Assembly (NCBI RefSeq): GCF_032854445.1
Contig: NC_088304.1
Span: forward strand, 22,519,704-22,583,703
Direction of reading: 5' to 3'
Length of the DNA: 64,000 nucleotides
Source of the DNA: Liolophura sinensis
Lineage: Eukaryota; Mollusca; Polyplacophora; Chitonida; Chitonidae
Shown here piece by piece: positions 54,166-64,000 of this stretch. The notes under the pieces are model-generated. The model was not told where the DNA came from and ran no database searches. It saw only the letters and a program-made list of their open reading frames with translations. Position numbers and translations under genes: made by a program. The stretch's first letter is position 1, and each line of letters starts with the position of its first letter.

Positions 54166-54477
54166 CTGCAAAAACAAAAACATACACCATGTTAACACTA
54201 ACCAAGCCGAGTACATACATGTACATTAAAATGTACTTATATGATCACAGATAAAAACAGGCCACACACAGGAACATAGATGGAAGTGTAATATGCATGC
54301 ACGCGTCATAACCATGTCTAAGATCATCAGTGGAAATGTAATAGATAAGACCACAGATGGAAATGTAATATGTGTAATGTATGATCATCCACACAGATGC
54401 ATGGTCATCAACCACCTTGACTAAACATTCCTCGTTTTAAGACATCTTTACTATAAGCCAAACACTGTGAGAATCAT

Positions 54478-54735
54478 TGATTTATTTTATTTATTTGATT
54501 GGTGTTTTACGCCGTACTCAAGAATATTTCACTTATACAACGGCGGCCTGCATTATGGTGGGTGGAAACCGGGTGAAACCCATGACCATCCGCAGGATGC
54601 TGACAGACCTTCCCACTTATGGCCGGAGAGGAAGCCAGCATCAGCTGGACTTGAACTCACAGCAACCGCATTGGTGAGAGACTCCTGGGTTATTATGCTG
54701 CGCTAACCATGAGAATCCCATGAGGCCCCCATGAG
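54478..54735 (-). repeat. SINE family A with an internal deletion
   Basis: (TTTA)n tail, 'cgccgtactcaagaatattt' and 'caacggcggcctgcattatg'. The usual 'cagagcccgggg' segment is missing. Reverse B box 'ggacttgaactcacagc' is present, but the A-box end is disrupted. Confidence 0.88.
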
Positions 54736-55284
54736 AATCACTGAGAATTGAGTTGAAGTCTCAATGCCGCATGGCCATACATATAAATAAGGTCAGGCAA
54801 CTTTAACCTTTCAGTAGGGAATTTACTGCCCGCCCCTACATGTAAATTACTATGTATGATTCTGCTGGATGTGAAACCATGATTAACCTGGCCCCATCAG
54901 GCTATCACCTGAATAATTAACATGTAGGACAGACGAGCTAACAGGCTTAACAGACACCTGGGGTCACCACAAGGTCATCCTTATACCCACATGAATCTCA
55001 GTATCATTACAGCCAGCTTACATATCAACCTGAGGCACTGCCTGGGGGCAGCAGAACCTATTTCCTCTGCGCTACATGAACTCCCATATGCAGCTTGCAA
55101 AATCCACTTCCCAACATTTCACCTGTTAATTTATTTATTTATTTGATTAATGTTTTGGTATTTTAAAAGAGAACATGTATTATCACACTTTCAAACCAAT
55201 ATTCAATATACAATACACCAGTAGTGTTTAGGTGTGAGTATATATGTGCATGCATAGTGTCATAAGCAATAATATAGTATTATT
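54736..55284. other. GRK2/3 intron
   Basis: A short SINE A tail ('atttatttatttgattaatg') near 55133-55155; otherwise nothing. Confidence 0.5.
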
Positions 55285-55612
55285 TCAGCAAGTACTTGGG
55301 CTTTTATGTCATGCTTAACAATTTTAGTCTTTAGAGTGTGTGTAATGTGCCTCCTTGTTGCATGACGGATTTCCACCGCTCTTGTATCTAGTGCTGCTTC
55401 ACTAGAACGACTTACTGGAGGCAAGTAAGCCATCACGCCCGAGCCATTATACTGATATTGGGCAACCAGTCGTTGCACTATCCTCTTCATGCTGAATTCC
55501 AAGTCAGGAAGACGCATCTTCCTCTTTGTTAAGGTTTTAAGTGTGACCTGACCCTGGATCTACCGCTCCAGAAGAGGATGCTCTACCAACTGTGCTTTCG
55601 GGGCTGGTATCA
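55285..55612 (-). repeat. SINE family B, near complete
   Basis: 'atgtgcctccttgttgcatg', 'gatttccaccgctcttgta', 'gccattatactgatattggg', 'ccagtcgttgcac', and tRNA-like end 'ctctaccaactgtgctttc'. It matches 27541-27905 throughout. Confidence 0.85.
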
Positions 55613-57840
55613 GTGTTTCAATCATGTACCAAAAATATTGTGCACTTGAAACCTCTCGGCCATGAGCAAACTGAACGAATAAACTACATGCTGTTTTAAG
55701 ATGTGCAGAAATCTTCAAGCATAAGTCCTAAAGCACTAAGCTGGTAACAGGTATGCACCTGTTTCCCTGGAGACTAACAGCATCTCGGAAAGGTTGTTTC
55801 TTGGGTACCTGATTTTTAAACTTGTTCGTCTTGCATTTGATGTGGTCAACAGTGCTAAAATGATTCTTATGTTTGAAAAAGTACTATTGTGACCCACTTC
55901 GTAAGTTTTAACAGGAGCTTCATTACTAATTTCTAATCTGGTTTTAAACATGTCCAAACATTTGTTTCCATTTTTGATGTTCTCACCACCATATCGGAAA
56001 CCTCACCAGTCTCGTGTTTCGACCTTGCTCTTGCCACGATATGGCTGAAATACTGCCGATGTGGCGTTAAACCATAATTCATTACTAATTCTGAATGGAT
56101 TTAAATATGTGCACGGACAAGGCTGATATTTTGTGAAAGATAACTATCTGCACGATTGTAAAATAGCAATATTCGACCTCTGGTATAGTCTCTTTAAAAT
56201 ATGTCCAACTCAGTGAATACAGTGTATAGCGTGTTGACATCTAGAGTGATCCATAAACCCATCCTTAAAACATTGAACAGTTTTTTTCAATCAAAAAAAA
56301 AAAAAAAAACCACACACACAAGGAAAGGTAGTTTTCAAAATGGCTGAAAAAAGAAAAAATGAACCACATGAATTTCAGCCTGAGATCAGCAGCCTTACAT
56401 GGATACGTCCCTCAATCATGGTCTTTTTTTTTTTAAGGACAGGGTAGCAGCATTTATGTCGTGTTATGTAATCAATCATGGATTTTGTTGAAATGAAAAA
56501 ACCATAAGAAAACAAAGGAGAAAAGAAAGCACTTGTATTAATTAAGATCCTTTGAATTTCATCGCACAAACCGAGCTAGCTTATCTGAGGCCTTAGAAAA
56601 CCCTGACACTCTTGTCACGAAATCCTGACCAGTAGGCTGGCCTAGGCGAGGCCGGATCAATACTGTAAGCCATGGCAGTAGTGTTATAAACTTCAGCCAT
56701 ATGCATACGCATGCTTTGCGTAGGAGAGCTGATGTAGCACGTTGTGCAAGGTGCTTCTTTAAAAGGCGGCCATCCTGGACAGATGCTCCATTGGGCACAC
56801 ACACACACAAGCCTTCTGGTATCGTTTTCCAATCTGTCACCGCTATATTATTCGATCAATTTCAGGGCCTGATCGGTAAAACCAAATATTAACTATTTGA
56901 ACAGCAGCCATTCAGACAAACACAAATCGCTCATTCCTCCCTTCCTCCTCCCCCAATCCCCCCCCACCTCCACACCCCCACTAGACCCTGATCTCAAACT
57001 CTTCCATCATCCTCATCGTCATCAGCACAATCAACATCAGCAACGGGATCAGGGTCTCAGAAACCAACAGCTTAACTTTATCCTTCCCAGGAATCATGTA
57101 AGCCTGTCTCTTGTGTCAGAAGAACACCATCAAAACCAGTTCAGCCTCATAACAGGATCACGCTAAAACAAACAGCTTATAATAGAACCTGGATTATTCA
57201 AATACTCTCACATGTGCTGGCCCTTCTTTATAGAAAGCACTGAAAAGCCAGACTCCATGGATCTCTTTCAAGACTCAAACACATTGCCACAAATTTGGGC
57301 TACCTACTGTATAGAGCGCTTATAATCAATCCTTGATTTTCATTAAATCCAGCAGAAAAGCTTCTCTGATTTTTAAAATCCTTATCAAAAAAAATAAATT
57401 AATGGGTAATTCATTCCTTCCTGTATATACAGTGACATACATTTGTAATTTAGGGCAAAAGGACACCTACAGTTTGGTAAGACCTTCTCAACACTACCCT
57501 TGATATTAAGTTTCTTGATTTTGACACTTCCTACATTTACCCTAATTCCTCAACCTTTTCGCATTTGAATTTTCTTCATCATTTCACCTGACCTATCAAC
57601 CTATCAACCTACGTGTAAATGGATCTTGAGTTGAATTTCTCCAATTGCTGGTACACCACATAAGATCCTGAAAGATGTCTAAATGCTTGTATGGTAGTCC
57701 TTAATTTTTCACCAAACTTTTAGTGACCACTTTTTCCAACTGAATTTCAACTCCACAGACTGTTTTTCAAACATTCCCATGGTGGGATTCATACATGTAT
57801 GGCATATAATCTGACTCAAATTTCTCAAAAATTTCCATAC
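55613..57840. other. GRK2/3 intron
   Basis: Near 56027-56080 there is a short SINE-tail-like segment ('cacgatatggctgaaatact', then 'gccgatgtggcgttaaacc'), also found at 63008-63058. A-tract at 56293-56309, T-tract at 56424-56435. The frames at 56559-57166 have no recognisable domain. Confidence 0.5.
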
Positions 57841-57844
57841 ATTT

Positions 57845-58145
57845 CACAAGCATTCCCACAAGTTCATCAAAGCCTGCCATGACTGTGACAAGTTTCTCAA
57901 GCATTCCAATAAGTTTCTCAACTATTCCAACAAATTTCTCCAGCATTCCCAGAAGTTTCTTAAACCCTAACATAATTGTGATAAGTTTCTCAGGCATTCC
58001 CACAACTTTCTCAAGCATTCCCACAATGCTCTCAAACCCTACCATAATTGTGGACAGTTTCTCAAATATACCCACAAGCTCATCAAGCATTCGCTTGAGT
58101 TTTTCAATCCCTACCATAATTGTGGCAAGTTTCTCGATCACCATG
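57845..58145. repeat. Degenerate 21-36 bp tandem repeat
   Basis: Core 'aagtttctcaagcattccca' with spacers 'ctaccataattgtgg'. The minus-strand 128-codon frame over it ('VGMLEK' repeats) is probably a repeat artefact. Confidence 0.75.
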
Positions 58146-61100
58146 AGTTTCAAGCCGGTTCATAAAAATATTTTCTAAACTTCTGCTCTTTCTTTATCAC
58201 AACCGAATGACAGCATTCCTACATCTCCACATACAAGCATATTACCCTAACTCCTCAAACTTTTCGCATATTAAAGAGCAACTTTCAGTGCAATTTACCC
58301 TAATTATTTTTTCCAAACTTTTCCAAACACCTCTGCAGCCAGTATGAAACATTCTGAGAGAACTATGGGGTGTACAGAAATAATTTATGTTAATAATAAT
58401 TTAATAATAACAGTTTTATGAAGCTTGCATTTTAAGTGACACAAACAAATCATTTTTCTGAAAAAATTTTCATAACAACTGTATGCAACTGTAAGTTCCG
58501 CTTAAAAAAAATACCGTTATGGCAGACAAGGTTGAAGATTTACAGGATGCACATTAATAATGTGATTTTGGAGACAAAACTATATTGAATGGATTGGCAA
58601 TTTTCAGGGCCTCACAAAAAGTATTATTTCATCAATTTACACAGAAATATGCTTGACTGAACAGATGCAACCTTGCAGCAAACATTTGAAAAGGCTGAAG
58701 AATTACAGTAAGCAATGAGGTTATATTTTCCGCATACACACACCATGTAGACGTTCACATTCGTGTGAACCAATCTGCTTCCGTAATGACTGACCATGTC
58801 TAATCATCACTGTTTACAAATTGGTTTTATGTGCTTTAAAAGGCACACGTATGAAAAGAGCGCCGACAGCCTTGTTCATTACTGAAAGCTTTGGAATCGT
58901 CTAACAGTATAATGGCGAAGAATTGATTCAGGAACCAGTGAGGGCCAACATCCATGCCGCACACACAGCCAATGTGTCAAGGGCAAAGTGACCTTGAAGT
59001 CGTCTGGACAGTTGGAAAACTGCCTGATCAAAATCCAATAGTCTGCTATAAAGCCTGATACTTGTCCTGTGGGACAACCCTGCACTCTTAAGACACGATA
59101 CCTTGATACCTTGACGTGCATGGCTTGTGCCAGAGAGAAAGGGTATCCATGCAGCTACATGTACAAAATACACTGAGATCACATAAGATACATTCAATCA
59201 AAAAGTCTTTACCGCTCACGTTCATTAATTTGATTGCAGTTTTATGACATACTCAAGGATGTTTCATGTATACAGGAACCAGGCATCGTCTGGAGGAAAT
59301 CAGGAGGAAGTCAGGCAGCATCCAGTGGGCACCCACCATCATCCACAGGTTGCCAGCAAAACTTCCCATGTACATCTAGCGAGAGGAATCCAGGATGAGC
59401 AGGTGGGTGATAAGTGAGGATAGGATATCCAGCACATCTTCTCTAAATAATCTGTTCTGACTGCATTTAACACCATTCAGTATTCAAAAACAAAGTCCCT
59501 AAATGGTGTCTTTCTAAGTACAATTCATATCATACTTGAAACTGTCTTCACATATAAAAAATAGCAGGAAAAGATTCAGGGAATTTGAATTTTGGAAAGT
59601 GCAGTTAATGGAGCTGAATGACCCAAAAAATTTTTTTTATATTTTTACTGTATTTTTTTTTTATTTTGAGTAAAAAGCCAAGTAAATTTCATCAAACTTT
59701 TGATCATCAAAAACTTTTAAGCATCAAAGAGAAAGAAGAAAACTGAAAACACCTAATATGTGTATTATAAAGGGTAGGGCTAATGCAATATAAAATTTGA
59801 ATCCCTGGAAATTTTATCACACTATTCTGAAACTTTAAAAATACAGCCCTGTGAGACTGGCCCTAAAATCTTTCAAAGTCACTTAATCAGTATACGGAAA
59901 GATTAAATCACAGGATGCCGGAATAACCAACAGTGAAAGAAGAGACAGAAGAAATGACGAGTACATTATGCACTTTCAAAAGACGTGACGATAATTACGA
60001 TGACCCTAGAGAGACAATTAAATATCATCAGAAAGGCCCAAGTGTCACAGCTGAAGGGCAGTGCTTTTAATAACGCATATTTACAATTTAGGCTCAGAAT
60101 ATATATATGGTTTTCTGTACGTGTAGCAATAATGATGTGGTAATATCGAGTTGAAGTTAAGGACATCACTACCGTTACCACAACCAGCTGTGGAGTCCTA
60201 AAAAAATCCATGCAAAAGTACCATAAAAACGTATGGTTTTAGAAAGAAAAATAAAGAAAGATATGCAGGGAAAAAAAAAAAATTCATCCTTTATATTTCT
60301 TAATAGCCCCTCTATTTTATGCAAATTTTTCGTCTATTATCGGGAATATTCCAAAATTATGTGATCCATGAAAATACTGGGAACATGGGTCCAGGTTAGC
60401 TCCATTTATCTGATCGGACCCTCAATCCCAAGATGCTCAACTAAGTTGTTTTGACAGCTATCACCACTGTCGTCCCCACAGCAGTGTACCTAATTTTCAA
60501 ACTGACCATTAAGGCCTTAGAAAAAGTGTAGCTTAAAGTGATTCTTACTCCCAGAGGAAAGTAGACAGCCTTTTTTATACATTAATATGTCAGTCCGAAT
60601 CATATACTCCATTTTTAGTGAAAAAAAAAAAAAACAAAACAAAAAAACGACAGGCATTTCATGTATCCTTTAAGTGTGTTACTTTTGTCAACATAACCAG
60701 CTGTAGGGTTCTTCAGGTCTACTTCTGGAACGTTTTGCTGAGACCATTCTTCTTATGAAGTCAAGGCCTTATAAGCCATAGTGAGAGTAAATGTGTGTCG
60801 TAAGTAAAAACCATCAGTCAACGGAAGCTGGAAACAAACCACGAAGCGAAACACCAGTAAAAACTGACTGGACACTCTGACAGAAGCATGTGTTACCTAG
60901 AGGCATTAGGGGTTCTAGTTTATTACAGTGAGTGAGTTCTGGGGGTGGCAGAAAGAATGAACTGGTGGTGGCAGAAGGCAGAAGGAATGAAATGGGGGTG
61001 GCAAAAGGAATGAACTGGGTATTTCAAGCGTTATAAAAGATGCAGGTTGACGATAAGTTTACATGGATGGATATAAACTCTCATGTACAGGTTCTCAGTT

Positions 61101-61155
61101 AAACATGCAGAGTGCAAGGCACACATATATGTAGTTTTAATATGCGCACCCGAAA
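58146..61155. other. GRK2/3 intron
   Basis: A+T-rich, with A or T tracts near 59630, 60270 and 60622. Contains a diverged family A SINE (about 59228-59400, minus). I looked for the exon encoding the catalytic Y-R-D-L-K loop on the minus strand and did not find it. Confidence 0.5.
59228..59400 (-). repeat. SINE family A, strongly diverged
   Basis: 'tttgattgcagttttatgac', 'atactcaaggatgtttcat', 'cacccaccatcatccacagg', 'ttgccagcaaaacttccc'. Confidence 0.6.
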
Positions 61156-61159
61156 TCAA

Positions 61160-63007
61160 TATCTGAAGGCAATTCTTGCATGAACTGAGCAATGTGGTGA
61201 AAACCTTTCCTAAATGTTTATACGTGTGCTTCAGCCAGCATACATGTGTGGGAGGTAAAACATGTCAGCATTATTACCAATATACCTTTCAATATATGAA
61301 CTGAGCAACGTGGTAAAAACCATTCCTGAATGTTTATACGTGTGCTCCAGCCAGCATACATGTGTGGGAGGTAAAACATGTCAGCATTATTACCAATATA
61401 CCTTTCAATATATGAACTGAGCAACGTGGTAAAAACCATTCCTGAATGTTCATACGTGTGCTTCATCCAGCATACATGTGTGGGAGGTAAAACATGTCAG
61501 CATTATTACCAATACACCTTTCAATACATGAACTGAGCAACGTGGTAAAAAACCTTTCCTGAATGTTTATACGTGTGCTTCAGCCAGCATACATGTGTGG
61601 GAGGTAAAACATGTCAGCATTATTACCAATATACCTTTCAATATATGAACTGAGCAACGTGGTAAAAACCATTCCTGAATGTTCATACGTGTGCTTCATC
61701 CAGCATACATGTGTGGGAGGTAAAACATGTCAGCATTATTACCAATACACCTTTCAATACATGAACTGAGCACCGTGGTAAAAACCTTTCCTGAATGTTT
61801 ATACGTGTGCTCCAGCCAGCATACATGTGTGGGAGGTAAAACATGTCAGCATTATTACCAATACACCTTTCAATACATGAAGTGATGAAAACCTTTCCTG
61901 AATGTTCATATGTGTGCTTCATCCAGCATACATGTGTGGGAGGTAAAACATGTCAGCATTATTACCAATACACCTTTCAATACATGAACTGAGCAACGTG
62001 GTAAAAACCTTTCCTGAATGTTTATACGTGTGCTTCAGCCAGCATACATGTGTGGGAGGTAAAACATGTCAGCATTATTACCAATACACCTTTCAATACA
62101 TGAACTGAGCAACGTGGTAAAAACCTTTCCTGAATGTTTATACGTGTGCTCCAGCCAGCATACATGTGTGGGAGGTAAAACATGTCAGCATTATTACCAA
62201 TATACCTTTCAATATATGAACTGAGCAACGTGGTAAAAACCATTCCTGAATGTTCATACGTGTGCTTCAGCCAGCATACATGTGTGGGAGGTAAAACATG
62301 TCAGCATTATTACCAATATACCTTTCAATATATGAACTGAGCAACGTGGTAAAAACCTTTCCTGAATGTTTATACGTGTGCTTCAGCCAGCATACATGTG
62401 TGGGAGGTAAAACATGTCAGCATTATTACCAATACACCTTTCAATACATGAAGTGATGAAAACCTTTCCTGAATGTTCATACGTGTGCTTCATCCAGCAT
62501 ACATGTGTGGGAGGTAAAACATGTCAGCATTATTACCAATACACCTTTCAATACATGAAGTGATGAAAACCATTCCTGAATGTTCATACGTGTGCTTCAT
62601 CCAGCATACATGTGTGGGAGGTAAAACATGTCAGCATTATTACCAATACACCTTTCAATACATGAAGTGATGAAAACCATTCCTGAATGTTCATACGTGT
62701 GCTTCAGCCAGCATACATGTGTGGGAGGTAAAACATGTCAGCATTATTACCAATACACCTTTCAATACATGAAGTGAGCAACGTGATGAAAACCTTTCCT
62801 GAATGTTCATACGTGTGCTTCATCCAGCATACATGTGTGGGAGGTAAAACATGTCAGCATTATTACCAATACACCTTTCAATACATGAACTGAGCAATGT
62901 GGTGAAAACCTTTCCTGAATGTTCATATGTGTGCTTCAGCCAGCATACACATGTGGGAGGTAAAACATGTCAGCATTATTACCAATATACCTTTCAATAC
63001 ATGAACT
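61160..63007. repeat. 116-bp satellite-like array, about 16-17 units
   Basis: Units contain 'aactgagcaacgtggtaaaa', 'cctttcctgaatgtttatac', 'gtgtgcttcagccagcatac', 'atgtgtgggaggtaaaacat' and 'gtcagcattattaccaatac'. Full units are about 116 bp. A shorter class of about 105 bp lacks the 'ctgagcaacgtgg' part and reads 'gaagtgatgaaaacc'. Units are very similar, so homogenisation is recent. The array ends at 63007, where a SINE-tail-like segment begins. Confidence 0.96.
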
Positions 63008-63060
63008 TTGCCTCGATATGGCTGAAATATTGCCGATGTGGCGTTAAGCCATAATCATTT
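63008..63060 (+). repeat. SINE tail fragment (shared with 56027-56080)
   Basis: 'cctcgatatggctgaaatat', then 'tgccgatgtggcgttaagcc' and an ATTTATTTA end. The same segment occurs at about 56027-56080. It is likely the 3' end of another tRNA-SINE family. Confidence 0.6.
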
Positions 63061-63171
63061 ATTTATTTATTCAATACATGAAGTGAGTAACGTGGTTAAA
63101 ACCTTTCCTGAATGTTTCAATACATCTCGCAATGTGCTGAATACAATTTTAATTTTGACCTCAAATGCAAA

Positions 63172-63308
63172 ATCCGTGGGATGATCTGCCAGCAACCTGG
63201 GTTTCCTTCGGGTTCTGCCCAGTTTCCCCACACCATAATGCTGGGCACCATTGTATAAGTGAAATATTCTTGAGTATGGTGTAAAACACCAATCAAATAA
63301 ATAAATCA
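63172..63308 (+). repeat. SINE family A, 5'-truncated
   Basis: 'gatctgccagcaacctggg', 'cacaccataatgctgggcac', 'gtataagtgaaatattcttg' and 'caatcaaataaataaatc' tail. Confidence 0.85.
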
Positions 63309-64000
63309 AATGATAGACTGATGCATTGAACGGTCGTAAAATGTACAGGCTGATAAAGTATTAGATGTACACAAGTCCGTGCTGATGTAATGACAGCTAG
63401 CCATAAAGGAATGACTAGATAATCCCCCAGTAGATTAACAGGTTGTTAACTAGTAGTGTGCATAAACCTTAACACGCATTACACAGGTATTAGTCTCTCT
63501 GGCGGAATATTCCTGTTGAGTCCATGTGTGATATGAACCATAGTGCATCAGAACATATAAACTGAGGAAGCTGTTGGTCCTTGCTGCTCCTATCATCTTT
63601 TACTCAAAGCCTCTCCCACAACTCCCCTACCATCACCACCCCCTCCCACCCATTCACAACCCATTATTATCACCTCCTCCCATATTAATTGAACTATGAG
63701 CAAAGCTTAGGAGCTACATGTATATCCATATGCTAAGACTTGCAAATCTGAAGTCTGGCATACTGGAGTTGCAATCAAGCCTATTGATGGGTTGATGAGT
63801 TTACTGGGTGGAAAACAGAAATCAAACAAATTATTAATGAAATTGTTTGTTTGTTTGTTTTTTTTTTTTAATGCATGAATATCAACCTTCGTAATTTTAT
63901 AATATTACTGGTGAACCAGAAAGATCTGGTTGTATCTTGTCTGTAGGTCAAAGTGAAATCTCAAATCACATTAAATTTGGTGTGTTAGGTCAGACATCAC
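63309..64000. other. GRK2/3 intron at the right edge
   Basis: No exon or repeat family was recognised; a (TTTG)n/T tract lies at about 63844-63870. Confidence 0.5.

Noticed and set aside
56559-56892. Overlapping open frames on both strands around 56.6-56.9 kb
   Set aside because: Looked at as a possible further kinase exon; no GRK-like sequence is present.
57767-58153. 128-codon minus-strand frame with V-G-M-L-E-K-type repeats
   Set aside because: It coincides with a degenerate tandem repeat; the plus strand is also open over most of it, which is typical of repeats rather than genes.

Overview
The window is a piece of an animal nuclear genome, most likely a mollusc and probably a bivalve. 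Genes are split by spliceosomal introns with clean GT..AG borders and long A+T-rich introns. Most of the sequence is tRNA-derived SINEs and minisatellites. The C-terminal exon at the left edge belongs to the 'short-chain collagen C4-like' family, which I know mainly from molluscs. The phylum is inferred from these general features, not proven.

Layout. (1) 2-463 (+): last exon of a short-chain collagen C4-like protein, running straight into a minisatellite. (2) 4028-4490 (-): decayed EF-hand (sarcoplasmic calcium-binding-protein-like) pseudogene. (3) 6841-7626: an open 51-bp repeat array (14 units of 17 codons) of unknown meaning. (4) 11793-21387 (-): a short-chain dehydrogenase resembling D-beta-hydroxybutyrate dehydrogenase. 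Six exons were found, including a mitochondrial-type presequence; one internal exon or pair of exons was not found. An 83/84-bp minisatellite in one intron is built from copies of the adjacent exon end plus its 5' splice site. (5) 22334-23222 (+): 5'-truncated non-LTR retrotransposon. (6) 24345-25186 (+): a second, partly duplicated EF-hand pseudogene of the same family as (2). (7) about 25.6-37.2 kb: minisatellites, one SINE, a TA-flanked MITE and otherwise unremarkable non-coding DNA. (8) 37194-54165 (-): nine 3' exons of a GRK2/GRK3-type G-protein-coupled receptor kinase, from just after the catalytic loop through the PH domain to the stop. Its upstream exons lie beyond the right edge, so about 54.2-64.0 kb is intron of this gene.

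The host genes are unrelated housekeeping or signalling genes and show no operon-like arrangement. The most interesting signal is a recurring pattern: short repeats made from the ends of real coding exons. The collagen stop-codon region seeds the 3' minisatellite. The dehydrogenase exon-donor junction seeds about 14 intronic units. A fragment of at least 20 bases from the end of a GRK kinase exon lies about 300 bp away in the following intron, and was later split by a SINE. The C-terminal coding part of the LINE carries three copies of a 19-mer. I call this 'exon-end-seeded repeats'. The observations are direct; any shared mechanism is inference.
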